In this document: positions 1-8,392 of the stretch, in pieces
Position numbering within the stretch: position 1 is the first letter of the stretch
Layout: the number at the start of each line of letters is the position of its first letter
From: Pseudomonas chlororaphis
GTDB taxonomy: Bacteria > Pseudomonadota > Gammaproteobacteria > Pseudomonadales > Pseudomonadaceae
Reading direction: 5' to 3'
Assembly (NCBI RefSeq): GCF_000783395.1
Contig: NZ_JSFK01000003.1
Location: 186,135 to 250,134 of the forward strand
DNA length: 64,000 nucleotides
Translations under genes and position numbers: made by a program
Notes under the pieces: generated by a model
Seen by the model: the letters and a program-made list of their open reading frames with translations, nothing else
The model's database searches: none
Told to the model about the DNA's origin: nothing

Positions 1-1
1 C

Positions 2-1003
2 GAGGTGCAACCGTCCAGCCAGTTGGAGGCGGGCGAAGAAGTGCTGCGCGGCTGGCTGCTGGATGCCAGCGCGATCAAGGCGCCGTTGCAGCAATTGATC
101 CTCGACTGGACCAGCGAGCGCGACGGCTTTCAGCGCTTCAGCATCGAAGCCAGCGACGACCTGCAACACTGGCAAGCGTGGGGCGAAGGGCAGGTGGCAC
201 GGCTGACCTTTTCCGATGAGCGCATCGAGCAGCATGAAGTGACATTGCCGGGGCAATCGGCGCGTTATGTGCGGCTGTTGTGGGAGTCGCCGAATTCGGC
301 GCCGATCCTGACGGCGGCTCAATTGAAAAGCAGTGATCCGCGCAACGTTCCGCTGCCGTTGGTCTGGTCGCAGGCATTGGCCGGCAGCAGCACCAAGGCC
401 GGGGAGTACACCTGGCAGTTGCCGATGGGGCTGAATGTCGAGCGGGTGCAGGTCGAAATCAAACAACCGAACAGTCTGGCGCCGGTGACATTGGCGGGTC
501 GACGTGAAAGCAGCTTGCCGTGGCAGGTGCTGAGCAGCGGTTTGCTCTACCGCCTGAACCAGAATGGTCAGGACGTGGTGCAGAACGAATTGCAGCTCTA
601 CGGGCAGACCGTGCAGCAGTTGAAGCTGACGGTCGATGAGCGCGGCGGTGGTCTGGGCGAGCAGGCGCCCAGCGTGAAGTACGCGGTGCGGGCGACTCAG
701 GTGATCTTCCTCGCACGCGGGGAAGGGCCGTACAGTCTGGCGTTGGGTAATCCGACGGTGAAAACGGCGAACTTGCCGCTGGCGACGCTGATTCCGGATT
801 TCAAGCCGGAGAAGCTGGCGGCGTTGGGTAAGGCTGTGGTTCAGGGTGAGGTGGTGGCTACGCAGACTTCTACGGCGACTACGGCGGCGGTGGCGGAGAC
901 CAATTGGAAGAAGATTGGGTTGTGGGCAGTGTTGTTGTTGAGTGTGGTGTTTTTGGGGGCTATGGCGTTTAGCTTGTTGCGCAAGCCGCCAACCAACACC
1001 TGA
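2..1003 (+). CDS. DUF3999 family membrane-anchored protein, 3' part only
   Basis: The frame is open to the left edge of the window, so the true start lies upstream and only about the last 333 residues are visible. The visible part is a long, probably periplasmic beta-rich region followed by one C-terminal membrane helix (about the last 30 residues, IGLWAVLLLSVVFLGAMAF) and a short basic tail, which is the usual arrangement of DUF3999 proteins. The biochemical role of the family is unknown. As I recall, in pseudomonads it often sits beside a DUF2339 membrane protein, which would be off the left edge here. The family call rests on overall sequence character and not on a catalytic motif. Confidence 0.7.
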   Translation, partial: EVQPSSQLEAGEEVLRGWLLDASAIKAPLQQLILDWTSERDGFQRFSIEASDDLQHWQAWGEGQVARLTFSDERIEQHEVTLPGQSARYVRLLWESPNSAPILTAAQLKSSDPRNVPLPLVWSQALAGSSTKAGEYTWQLPMGLNVERVQVEIKQPNSLAPVTLAGRRESSLPWQVLSSGLLYRLNQNGQDVVQNELQLYGQTVQQLKLTVDERGGGLGEQAPSVKYAVRATQVIFLARGEGPYSLALGNPTVKTANLPLATLIPDFKPEKLAALGKAVVQGEVVATQTSTATTAAVAETNWKKIGLWAVLLLSVVFLGAMAFSLLRKPPTNT

Positions 1004-1025
1004 GAATGGCTGGCGCTGCGCGCCA

Positions 1026-1115
1026 ATCGCTGGCAAGCCAGCTCCCACAGGTTATTTGGTGTACACAAAATAGATGAACGACCGAAGTCCTTGTGGGAGC
1101 TGGCTTGCCAGCGAT
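1026..1115. repeat. Paired REP repeat, family A (REPIN-like)
   Basis: Two copies of a 24-base palindromic unit (core GGAGCTGGCTTGCCAGCGAT) face each other at 1026-1050 and 1092-1115, separated by about 40 bases. The same pair recurs at 11899-11988, 16345-16460 and 31279-31368. It lies just after the DUF3999 stop, in the 339-base gap 1004-1342. The rest of that gap is the fbp leader, where I see no further gene or clear promoter. Confidence 0.9.
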
Positions 1116-1342
1116 GACGGCCGATCAATCAACAAAAATCCTCAAACCGCCGCTATTACTCAACCACCATCCGTCCCGAACCGGTCTACGCTAAACCCGC
1201 TACCTGAACTCTCCACCCACATTCACGTCTCATGCAGGCAATTACACCCCAACGCACGTTACCGGGCGTCTTCGCTCGCTACGTTTTCAGACTCCCTGTA
1301 AACTGCGCGGGTTTTTAGCCCCCCATTCCACCGGAGCCGTCC

Positions 1343-2353
1343 ATGTCCCGCGTTACCCTGAGTCGCTATTTGATTGAGCAGACCCGCAGCAATAACACTC
1401 CTGCCGATCTGCGTTTCCTGATCGAAGTGGTGGCGCGTGCTTGCAAAGAAATCAGCCACGCCGTGTCCAAAGGCGCCCTGGGTGGTGTTCTGGGCAGCAT
1501 GGGCACTGAAAACGTCCAAGGCGAAGTGCAGAAGAAACTCGACGTGATCTCCAACGAGATCCTGCTCGAAGCCAACGAATGGGGCGGTCACCTGGCCGGC
1601 ATGGCGTCCGAAGAAATGGACAATGCCTACCAGATCCCGGGCAAATACCCGAAAGGCGCGTACCTGCTGGTATTCGACCCACTGGACGGCTCGTCGAACA
1701 TCGACATCAACGCCCCGGTCGGCACCATCTTCTCGGTACTGCGTTGCCCGAACGAATACCTGAGCCAGAACGAGCCGCTGAACGAAAAAGCGTTCCTGCA
1801 GCCAGGCACTCAGCAAGTTGCTGCCGGTTACGCGATCTACGGCCCGCAAACCATGCTGGTACTGACCTTGGGCGACGGCGTCAAAGGCTTCACCCTCGAC
1901 CGCGAAATGGGCAGCTTCGTGCTGACTCACGAAGACATCACCATTCCTGAATCGACCCAGGAATTCGCCATCAACATGTCCAACCAGCGTCACTGGGAAG
2001 CCCCGGTACAACGCTACGTGGGCGAGCTGCTGGCCGGTGAAGAAGGTCCGCTGAAAAAGAACTACAACATGCGTTGGGTCGCGGCGATGGTTGCCGACGT
2101 ACACCGCATCCTGACCCGTGGCGGTCTGTTCATGTACCCGCGCGACAGCCGTGAGCCATCCAAGCCAGGCAAACTGCGTCTGATGTACGAAGCCAACCCG
2201 ATGTCGTTCCTGGTGGAACAAGCGGGCGGCGCGTCCACCGACGGTCACCAGCGCATCCTCGACATCCAGCCTGAAGGCCTGCACCAGCGCGTAGCGGTGT
2301 TCCTCGGCTCGAAAGAAGAAGTCGCACGCGCTACGGCCTACCACAAGGAATAA
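1343..2353 (+). CDS. fbp: Fructose-1,6-bisphosphatase, class I
   Basis: Hydrolyses fructose-1,6-bisphosphate to fructose-6-phosphate in gluconeogenesis, which pseudomonads need when growing on organic and amino acids. The protein has 336 residues, the normal class I length. The class I metal-binding signature [11 protein letters not shown] lies at residues 111-121, with Asp112 and Asp115 and the upstream Glu90 as expected metal ligands. The ATG is preceded by a purine-rich GGAG a few bases upstream. A DUF924 gene follows after 3 bases, so the two are probably co-transcribed. Confidence 0.97.
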   Translation: MSRVTLSRYLIEQTRSNNTPADLRFLIEVVARACKEISHAVSKGALGGVLGSMGTENVQGEVQKKLDVISNEILLEANEWGGHLAGMASEEMDNAYQIPGKYPKGAYLLVFDPLDGSSNIDINAPVGTIFSVLRCPNEYLSQNEPLNEKAFLQPGTQQVAAGYAIYGPQTMLVLTLGDGVKGFTLDREMGSFVLTHEDITIPESTQEFAINMSNQRHWEAPVQRYVGELLAGEEGPLKKNYNMRWVAAMVADVHRILTRGGLFMYPRDSREPSKPGKLRLMYEANPMSFLVEQAGGASTDGHQRILDIQPEGLHQRVAVFLGSKEEVARATAYHKE

Positions 2354-2356
2354 ACC

Positions 2357-2959
2357 ATGACCGCGCCCTGGCAGCCGTTGCTCGATTGGTGGTTCGGACA
2401 TGCCCAATCACCGGACGAGATCTCGGCTGACAAGGGCAAGTTGTGGTTCGGCAAGCGAGACAGCCAAGACCTCGAAGCGCGTGAGCGTTTCGGGGTCTTT
2501 GTCGATCAGGCCCTGGCTGGCGAATTGACCGAGTGGACGCAACGTCCCGAAGGTTGGCTGGCCGTGGTGCTATTGCTCGATCAACTGCCGCGAATGATCT
2601 ATCGCGACACCCCCAAAGCGTTTTCCGGCGATCTGCGTGCGCAGAAGCTAGTCGCGCAAGGCATTGCTGCGGATTTCGATCGGCAGTTAAAACCCATTCA
2701 GCGAGTGTTCATTTATCTGGTGTTCGAACACTGCGAAAATCTCGCGGTACAGAACGAGGCGGTTTCCCGGTTTATCGATCTGGTGGCTGAACAGCCGGAA
2801 GGTGAGCGGGCGGTGTTTGCCGATAATCTGGATTATGCCGAGCGGCATCAAAAGGTGATTGCGCGGTTTGGCCGGTTTCCGCATCGCAATGCGGTGTTGG
2901 GGCGGGAGTCTACGGCTGAGGAGTTGGCGTTTCTTGGTCAGCCTGGATCACGGTTCTAA
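2357..2959 (+). CDS. DUF924 family protein
   Basis: A 200-residue soluble helical protein with typical DUF924 features: an N-terminal WWFG segment (residues 11-14), a central LLLDQLPRMIYRDTPKAFSGD block and a conserved YAERHQKVIARFGRFPHRN block near the C-terminus. The family is predicted to have a TPR-like fold and has no established biochemical role. It starts 3 bases after the fbp stop codon, so translational coupling and a shared transcript are likely. The C-terminal half uses noticeably less GC-rich wobble positions than fbp. Confidence 0.85.
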   Translation: MTAPWQPLLDWWFGHAQSPDEISADKGKLWFGKRDSQDLEARERFGVFVDQALAGELTEWTQRPEGWLAVVLLLDQLPRMIYRDTPKAFSGDLRAQKLVAQGIAADFDRQLKPIQRVFIYLVFEHCENLAVQNEAVSRFIDLVAEQPEGERAVFADNLDYAERHQKVIARFGRFPHRNAVLGRESTAEELAFLGQPGSRF

Positions 2960-2960
2960 A

Positions 2961-3293
2961 TCAAGGATTGCCTCGTAGAAGCCGTTTCATCAACAGTGCC
3001 GGTAGGCTTTTTCGCGTATCGACAATGATATGGATGAAAACCGTTTTTTCTCGAACCTCATAAATAATCCGGTTCCTTCCCAAAACAATCTGGCGGTATT
3101 GGCCGAGATTGAGTTTCTCGATTTCTTCGGGGATTGATCCTGAATAAGGCAGATCTGCGAGGCCGAGAATCGCAGTCTTGAGATCGGCATAAGTGCTTTG
3201 CCAAATTTGGAATGAAAACTGTCTGACGAGGTAGGAGCGAAGTTCTTTGAGATCTGTTTGTGCGGACTGGAGAATGACGACCTTTAAACTCAT
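2961..3293 (-). CDS. RelE/ParE family toxin
   Basis: A 110-residue protein with the ParE/RelE pattern: an N-terminal strand, a long helical hairpin (about residues 12-45), and C-terminal strands GRNRIIYEVREKTVFIHIIVDTRK. ParE members poison DNA gyrase and RelE members cleave mRNA on the ribosome; the sequence alone does not decide which applies. It overlaps the upstream antitoxin gene by 4 bases, as usual in type II modules. Base composition is visibly more AT-rich than the flanking genes, which suggests acquisition by transfer. It lies tail to tail with the DUF924 gene, with 1 base between the stops. Confidence 0.85.
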   Translation of the reverse strand: MSLKVVILQSAQTDLKELRSYLVRQFSFQIWQSTYADLKTAILGLADLPYSGSIPEEIEKLNLGQYRQIVLGRNRIIYEVREKTVFIHIIVDTRKSLPALLMKRLLRGNP

Positions 3294-3562
3294 TGATGAT
3301 CGGCCTTGTCCATTTCGGCAAAAACATCTTCAGCATCACTGAACTCGCCTTCCTCAATCTCCCGATTCCCCATCGCCAACAGTTTCAACAAGGCCATCGT
3401 GCCTTCTTGCTCTTCAAAGCTTTTCACATCCATCACCACTAGCTTGGCTTCACCGTTTTGAGTGATTACCAGCGGCTCGCGGCTTTCTGTGATTGATTTG
3501 ACGATTTCGGCCGTGTGACTTTTCAGGTAACTGATGGGTTTGATTTGCGATGAAAGCTTCAT
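3290..3562 (-). CDS. Phd/YefM family antitoxin
   Basis: A 90-residue protein with the Phd/YefM N-terminal DNA-binding region: KPISYLKSHTAEIVKSI at about residues 8-24, followed by PLVITQNGEAKLVVMD. The C-terminal third is acidic (EEGEFSDAEDVFAEMD), as expected for the segment that wraps and neutralises the toxin. Such antitoxins usually repress their own promoter, with the toxin as co-repressor. An inverted repeat at 3587-3613, about 25 bases upstream of the start, is a plausible operator. The toxin gene follows with a 4-base overlap. Confidence 0.88.
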   Translation of the reverse strand: MKLSSQIKPISYLKSHTAEIVKSITESREPLVITQNGEAKLVVMDVKSFEEQEGTMALLKLLAMGNREIEEGEFSDAEDVFAEMDKADHQ

Positions 3563-3586
3563 GGTTGAGCCCCGCTAAATTGAATG

Positions 3587-3613
3587 GGACTGAGTTTAGT
3601 CTTAATTCAGTCC
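3587..3613. promoter_or_regulatory. Candidate operator of the toxin-antitoxin operon
   Basis: The inverted repeat GGACTGA (3587-3593) / TCAGTCC (3607-3613), with a 13-base AT-rich spacer, lies just upstream of the antitoxin start on the minus strand. Position and symmetry suit autorepression by the Phd-type antitoxin. This is inference from symmetry only. Confidence 0.5.
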
Positions 3614-3672
3614 AGCGTCAGTTCGAGCAGACGAGCGTGTTTCAATTCCAAATTCTTTCGTCGCTGGTGCCG

Positions 3673-3750
3673 CCATCGCGGGCAAGTCCGCTCCCACAGG
3701 ATATCTGTGAACCATACAGAACCATTGTAGGGCCGAGCTTGCTCGCGAAG
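3673..3750. repeat. Degenerate paired REP-like repeat
   Basis: Two facing diverged units (CATCGCGGGCAAGTCCGCTC at about 3674 and GGCCGAGCTTGCTCGCGAAGG ending about 3751) resemble the REP families elsewhere in the window but match none closely. It fills the gap between the toxin-antitoxin module and the chemoreceptor gene. Confidence 0.6.
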
Positions 3751-3769
3751 GCGCCAAAAGCAGCGCCGC

Positions 3770-5662
3770 TTAAATGCGGAAACTACCCACCAATTGCTTT
3801 AACCGCGCCGCCTGCTGTTCCAGATCCGAACACGCCCGCAACGTCGCCTGCAAGTTCTCCACACCTTCCTGATTCAGCGTGTTGATCTCGTTGATATCGA
3901 CATTGATCGACTCAACCACTGCCGTCTGCTCTTCAGTCGCGGTGGCCACCGACTGGTTCATCCCGTCGATCTCGCCGATACGCTGGGTCACGCTGCCCAA
4001 CCGCTCGCCGGCCTGGTTGGCGATGCCGACGCTGCTTTCACTCTCGCGTTGGCTCTCGGTCATGATGCTGACCGCCTGACGCGCGCCGACTTGCAGCTCT
4101 TCGATCATCTTCTGCACTTGCTGCGCCGAATCCTGAGTGCGGTGCGCGAGGTTGCGCACTTCATCGGCAACCACGGCGAAACCACGACCAGCTTCACCGG
4201 CGCGCGCCGCTTCGATCGCGGCGTTTAGCGCGAGCAGGTTGGTCTGCTGGGAAATGCTGGTGATCACTTCGAGAATCTGGCCGATGTTCACCGTGTTGCT
4301 GTTCAGGGTTTCGATGTTGCCGCACGAATCGCTGATCTTCGCCGACAGCTGCTGCATGGCGTGGATGGTTTTATCCACAACCTGTTGACCATCGACCGCG
4401 AGGCTGCGCGCATCGCTCGAATGCTGTGAGGCGAGGGCGGCGTTCTGGGCGATTTCCTGCGCTGCGGCGCCGAGCTGATTAATCGCGGCGGCGACGCTGT
4501 TGGTGCGGCTGGACTGCTGATCGGAGTTGTACATCGACGAGTTCGACGCTGCGACCACGCGCAGGGCGACTTCGTTGACCTGGCCGGTGGCCGACGATAC
4601 TTCGCGAATCGAGGTGTGGATACGTTCGACGAAGCGGTTGAACGAGGTGCCCAGCGCGCCGAATTCGTCGTTGCCGTGGATGACCAGACGCTTGGTCAAG
4701 TCGCCTTCACCTTCGGCGATGTCGTGCATCGCGCGGCCCATGGTCAGCAGCGGTTGCATCAGCACGCGGATGAGCATGCCGAGCAGGGCGATGATGATCA
4801 CCACCGCGATGATCATGGCGATCAGCGCCGAGGTGCGGAATTCGCTGAGCATGGCGAACGCGGTGTCTTTGTCCAGCACCAGCGCCACGTACCAGTCGGC
4901 CGACGGCACGCCGTTGACGCGGGTGAAGGAAATCAACTGGGTCTTGCCGTCGAATTCGACTTCTTTCAGGCCCGGGCTGACTTTAGGCGCGCCGTTCGGG
5001 TAGGCCTCGGCGAGGGTCTTGAGCACCAGTTTGCTGTCCGGGTGGATCAGGATCTTGCCATCGGCGCTGACGATGAACGCGTGGCCATGGCCGCCGAAGT
5101 TCAGCGAGTTGATGATCGCGCTGACGCTGGTCAGGTCGATGTCGGCACCGGCAACGCCGAGCATCTGCCCTTGGCGCTGTACTGGCGTGGCAACGGTAAT
5201 CACCAGTTTGCCTGACGACGCGGCAATGTACGGTTCGGTGACGATGGTCTGCTGTGCGCTGTTGGCGGCTTTGTACCAGCCGCGGGCGCGCGGGTCGTAG
5301 TCCGGGGCGCGGTTGCCGGCCGGTACCGAGAACATCACGCCGTCAGCGCCGCCGAAATAGCTGAGCTGGAAATTGCCGGTGTAGGCGGGCAGGTCGATGA
5401 TGCGTTTAAGGCTGGCCGGGGCGTTGCCGTCGACAGCCACTTGCTGCGACAGCGATTGCAGCAGTTGGATGCGGCTTTCCAGCCAGGTCTGGATGTTGCT
5501 GGTGGTCAGGCTGCCCAGTTCCTGCATCGACGCTTCGGTGCTCGTGCTCAAGGCTTCGCGCTGTCGATAGTCGTTGAAGAAAATGAAACAGGCGAACGCA
5601 ACGGCCACCACGAGGGCGGCAGCCAGCAAGATCTTGTGGCTGAATTTCATGTTTCTGGTCAT
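3770..5662 (-). CDS. Methyl-accepting chemotaxis protein, dCache amino-acid receptor (PctA type)
   Basis: A transmembrane chemoreceptor that passes ligand binding to CheA/CheW. I place the start at the Met giving [13 protein letters not shown] (630 residues); an upstream in-frame extension of 32 residues looks non-coding. Layout: TM1 at about 8-29, a periplasmic double-Cache domain at about 30-275, TM2 at about 275-300, HAMP, then a cytoplasmic signalling helix with the hairpin tip [20 protein letters not shown]. The residues of the dCache amino-acid motif described for PctA are all present at equivalent spacing: Tyr122, Arg127, Trp129, Tyr130, Tyr145 and Asp174. L-amino acids are therefore the expected ligands. 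It has no C-terminal CheR-binding pentapeptide. As far as I recall it is absent from this position in P. aeruginosa, so it and the adjacent toxin-antitoxin pair may be an insertion. Confidence 0.92.
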   Translation of the reverse strand: MTRNMKFSHKILLAAALVVAVAFACFIFFNDYRQREALSTSTEASMQELGSLTTSNIQTWLESRIQLLQSLSQQVAVDGNAPASLKRIIDLPAYTGNFQLSYFGGADGVMFSVPAGNRAPDYDPRARGWYKAANSAQQTIVTEPYIAASSGKLVITVATPVQRQGQMLGVAGADIDLTSVSAIINSLNFGGHGHAFIVSADGKILIHPDSKLVLKTLAEAYPNGAPKVSPGLKEVEFDGKTQLISFTRVNGVPSADWYVALVLDKDTAFAMLSEFRTSALIAMIIAVVIIIALLGMLIRVLMQPLLTMGRAMHDIAEGEGDLTKRLVIHGNDEFGALGTSFNRFVERIHTSIREVSSATGQVNEVALRVVAASNSSMYNSDQQSSRTNSVAAAINQLGAAAQEIAQNAALASQHSSDARSLAVDGQQVVDKTIHAMQQLSAKISDSCGNIETLNSNTVNIGQILEVITSISQQTNLLALNAAIEAARAGEAGRGFAVVADEVRNLAHRTQDSAQQVQKMIEELQVGARQAVSIMTESQRESESSVGIANQAGERLGSVTQRIGEIDGMNQSVATATEEQTAVVESINVDINEINTLNQEGVENLQATLRACSDLEQQAARLKQLVGSFRI

Positions 5663-5943
5663 CGAATGAACTACCGCGAAAGGGCTGGTCAAGAAAGGGC
5701 GGCAATTTGCCACACTCGGGGGCTTTGCGCTGCTCTTATTTCGACCGCAGCGCGCCAAAGATTAGGCGTCTTTGGCGAAAGGCGACGAAATGCTCAATAG
5801 CCCTACAAAGTGTCTGATTTATCGGCAAATGCCAGACGGGCGGGCTAATAAATAGCCGTCCGCCCACGGAACCAGATGAGGGTTTTCTCTTCTAAGCTTC
5901 TGGTTGGCACCATGCCATCCCCCCTCGTTCCAGGAGTTACACC

Positions 5944-6198
5944 ATGTCGCTGCGATCTATCGCCCTTCTGACGTTTTGCGTGCTGCTGGCCGCATGCAGC
6001 AAGGTCAATCAGGAAAACTACTCGAAGCTCTCGGCCGGCATGGCCAAGGCCGAAGTCGAGACCCTGCTCGGCAAACCGACTGATTGCTCGGGCGCGCTTG
6101 GCATGTCCAGTTGCACCTGGGGCGACAAGAACAGCTTTATCAGCGTGCAGTACGCCGGTGACAAAGTGCTGATGTTTTCCGGCCAAGGCCTGAAGTAA
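5944..6198 (+). CDS. Small lipoprotein with SmpA/OmlA-like motif
   Basis: An 84-residue protein with a lipoprotein signal peptide: a hydrophobic run ends in the lipobox LLAAC, so Cys18 would be the acylated residue. The mature part carries GMAKAEVETLLGKPTDC, resembling the SmpA/OmlA (BamE-like) motif in which a short helix follows a conserved Gly and leads into LLGxP. The function of this stand-alone form is unknown. It precedes the lipocalin gene by about 30 bases and the pair is probably an operon. As I recall, P. aeruginosa has a similar pair next to hutF. The preceding 281-base gap (5663-5943) shows nothing I can name. Confidence 0.8.
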   Translation: MSLRSIALLTFCVLLAACSKVNQENYSKLSAGMAKAEVETLLGKPTDCSGALGMSSCTWGDKNSFISVQYAGDKVLMFSGQGLK

Positions 6199-6228
6199 AC
6201 CGGGGCTTCGCGCCCACGGAGAAGAAAA

Positions 6229-6798
6229 ATGAAGCGGTTATTGCTGATCCTTTTTGCCGGCCTGGTACTGGCCGGCTGCGCCAGTTCCGGCGTCGACCCG
6301 TTGGCGCCGAAAACCGTCAACAGCGTCAATCTCAAGCGCTATCAGGGTACCTGGTACGAGCTGGCGCGCTTGCCGATGTACTTCCAGCGCCATTGCGCGC
6401 AATCCGAAGCCCATTACACCCTCAAGCCTGACGGTAATGTCGCGGTGCTCAATCGCTGCCTGACTCCGGACTGGCAGTGGGAAGAGGCCAAGGGCACGGC
6501 TTATCCACAGGTACCGGGCAAGACCGATAAGCTCTGGGTCGAATTCGATACCTGGTTCTCACGCCTGATTCCGGGTGTGGCGAAAGGCGAATACTGGGTG
6601 TTGTACGTCAGCGATGACTACAAGACGGCCATCGTCGGCGACCCGAGTCGCAAGTACATGTGGCTGCTGTCGCGCACACCAACCGTCAACGGTGTGGTGC
6701 GCGAAGAACTGCTGAGCAAGGCGCGTCAGCAAGGCTATGACACCACGCGCTTGATCTGGCGCGCGTCGGATCGGCAGATGGCCAAGACTTCGAATTAA
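6229..6798 (+). CDS. blc: Outer membrane lipocalin lipoprotein (Blc-like)
   Basis: A 189-residue bacterial lipocalin. The signal peptide ends in the lipobox LAGC, so Cys17 would be lipidated. The lipocalin signature is YQGTWYELARLPMYFQRHC at about residues 38-56, with the conserved GxW. The remaining strands follow the Blc pattern (ANYWVLYV-like segment EYWVLYVSDDYKTAIVGDP and WLLSRTP). Blc proteins bind fatty acids or lysophospholipids at the outer membrane and are linked to envelope stress. A good Shine-Dalgarno (GGAGAAG) precedes the ATG. Confidence 0.93.
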   Translation: MKRLLLILFAGLVLAGCASSGVDPLAPKTVNSVNLKRYQGTWYELARLPMYFQRHCAQSEAHYTLKPDGNVAVLNRCLTPDWQWEEAKGTAYPQVPGKTDKLWVEFDTWFSRLIPGVAKGEYWVLYVSDDYKTAIVGDPSRKYMWLLSRTPTVNGVVREELLSKARQQGYDTTRLIWRASDRQMAKTSN

Positions 6799-6808
6799 GC
6801 ACCCATCC

Positions 6809-6917
6809 TGATCGCTCCCACGCTACGCGTGGGAGTGTCTCAATGACGCTCTGCGTCTGCTTTTGGGACGCAGAGCGTCCCGGGCTGCATTCCCACGCGG
6901 AGCGTGGGAACGATCAG
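6809..6917. repeat. Paired palindromic repeat, family B
   Basis: An outer inverted pair (TGATCGCTCCCACGC... / ...GCGTGGGAACGATCA) encloses shorter palindromes around GACGCTCTGCGTC and GGGACGCAGAGCGTCCC. Related copies are at 9736-9850, 29428-29555 and 49803-49913. It fills the gap between the convergent lipocalin and hutF genes. Confidence 0.9.
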
Positions 6918-6920
6918 GTG

Positions 6921-8285
6921 TCAGCTTAAAAGGTCGCGCAGGACCTGGGTGAAGGCGCGAGCACTGTCTTCTTCGCCAGCATGCCGGCCATCACGCACAA
7001 CCCACTGGCCGTTGACCAGCACATCGCGCACCTGACGATCGCCACCGGCAAACAACCAGCGATTCAAAATCCCGTCACCCGTGGCCGTCGCCAGATACGG
7101 ATCGCTGCCATCGAGCACAATCCAGTCCGCCCGCTTGCCCACTTCCAGCGCCCCGATCGGCTGTCCCAGCGCCTGCGCACCGCCATCCAGCGCCGCGTCA
7201 TACAGCGTGCGCCCGACCATCGGCTGATCCGCACCGTACAAACGGTTGCGCCGCTGATCACGCAGACGCTGGCCGTATTCCAGCCAACGCAATTCCTCCA
7301 CCACACTGAGCGACACATGGCTGTCGGAACCGATACCCATGCGTCCGCCCTGCGCGAGGAAATCCACCGCCGGGAAAATCCCGTCGCCCAGATTCGCTTC
7401 AGTGGTCAGGCACAGCCCGGCAATGGCGCGACTCTTGGCCATCAGCGTGACTTCTTCCGGGTTGGCGTGGGTGGCATGCACCAGACACCAGCGCTGATCG
7501 ACTTCGGCATTCTCGTACAGCCATTGCAGCGGACGCCGACCGCTCCAGCTCAGGCAGTCATCGACTTCTTTTTGCTGTTCGGCGATGTGAATGTGAATCG
7601 GGCATTGCTTGTCGCTGGCCGCTAATACTTCGCTGATCTGCTGCGGGGTCACCGCGCGCAACGAGTGGAAGCACAGGCCCAGCGACTGCGCCTTTTGCTG
7701 CGCCAGTAACGGCTGCAAACGCGATTGCAGATTCAGGTAATTTTCGCTGCTGTTGATAAAACGGCGCTGGCCGTCATTCGGCGTCTGGCCACCAAAGCCA
7801 GAGTGGCTGTAGAGCACTGGCAGCAGGGTCAGGCCGATGCCGCTTTCACTCGCGGCCTGGCTGATGCGCAGCGCCAGCTCCGCCGGATCCGCGTAAGGCT
7901 GACCATTGCTGTCGTGGTGCACGTAGTGAAATTCAGCGACGGAGGTGTAACCGGCCTTGAGCATTTCGATGTACAGCTGCCGGGCAATCACGCCGAGCTG
8001 ATCCGGGCTGATTTTTCCGACGAGCCGGTACATCAGATCGCGCCACGTCCAGAAACTGTCGTTGGGATTGCCGGCCACTTCGGCCAGTCCAGCCATCGCT
8101 CGCTGGAAGGCATGGGAATGCAGATTGGGCATCCCCGGCAGCAACGGCCCGCTTAGTCGTTCGGCGCCATCTGCGGTGGAATCGGCCTGGATTTGGGTCA
8201 GCAGGCCATCGGCGCTGACCTCAAGACGTACATTGTTGGCCCATCCGTTAGGCAGCAGCGCGCGTTCGGCAAAGAAGGCGGACAT
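6921..8285 (-). CDS. hutF: Formimidoylglutamate deiminase
   Basis: Converts N-formimidoyl-L-glutamate to N-formyl-L-glutamate and ammonia, the fourth step of the five-step histidine route. The protein has 454 residues and belongs to the amidohydrolase superfamily. The N-terminal metal motif HSH is at residues 56-58 within LLPGMPNLHSHAF. Further family features are the LVHATHANPEE block and GIGSDSHVS, which supplies the metal-binding Asp. It is divergent from hutC with 107 bases between, which holds a HutC-like site. The presence of hutF together with hutG shows that this organism uses the deiminase/deformylase branch. Confidence 0.96.
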   Translation of the reverse strand: MSAFFAERALLPNGWANNVRLEVSADGLLTQIQADSTADGAERLSGPLLPGMPNLHSHAFQRAMAGLAEVAGNPNDSFWTWRDLMYRLVGKISPDQLGVIARQLYIEMLKAGYTSVAEFHYVHHDSNGQPYADPAELALRISQAASESGIGLTLLPVLYSHSGFGGQTPNDGQRRFINSSENYLNLQSRLQPLLAQQKAQSLGLCFHSLRAVTPQQISEVLAASDKQCPIHIHIAEQQKEVDDCLSWSGRRPLQWLYENAEVDQRWCLVHATHANPEEVTLMAKSRAIAGLCLTTEANLGDGIFPAVDFLAQGGRMGIGSDSHVSLSVVEELRWLEYGQRLRDQRRNRLYGADQPMVGRTLYDAALDGGAQALGQPIGALEVGKRADWIVLDGSDPYLATATGDGILNRWLFAGGDRQVRDVLVNGQWVVRDGRHAGEEDSARAFTQVLRDLLS

Positions 8286-8311
8286 GATTCAGCACCCCAT
8301 CGTGTGTTATT

Positions 8312-8321
8312 TGTATATACA
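8312..8321. promoter_or_regulatory. Putative HutC operator between hutF and hutC
   Basis: The perfect palindrome TGTATATACA fits the TGTA-N2-TACA core of HutC sites and lies between the divergent hutF and hutC starts. A further overlapping half-site (TATACA) follows immediately. It would let HutC control hutF and its own gene. Confidence 0.75.
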
Positions 8322-8392
8322 TATACAGACGTTTGCCTGCCCGGTAAACTCCGGCAAGCTAGCCACTTTCATCCAAAGAACAGGGATCAACC

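Noticed and set aside
1026..1115. Evenly shaped palindromic repeats as a possible CRISPR array
   Set aside because: Only pairs in inverted orientation occur, scattered between genes, with no array and no cas genes.
1259..2407. Long open frame on the minus strand opposite fbp
   Set aside because: It is the mirror of a strongly GC-biased gene and has no family motif or ribosome site; fbp on the plus strand is certain.
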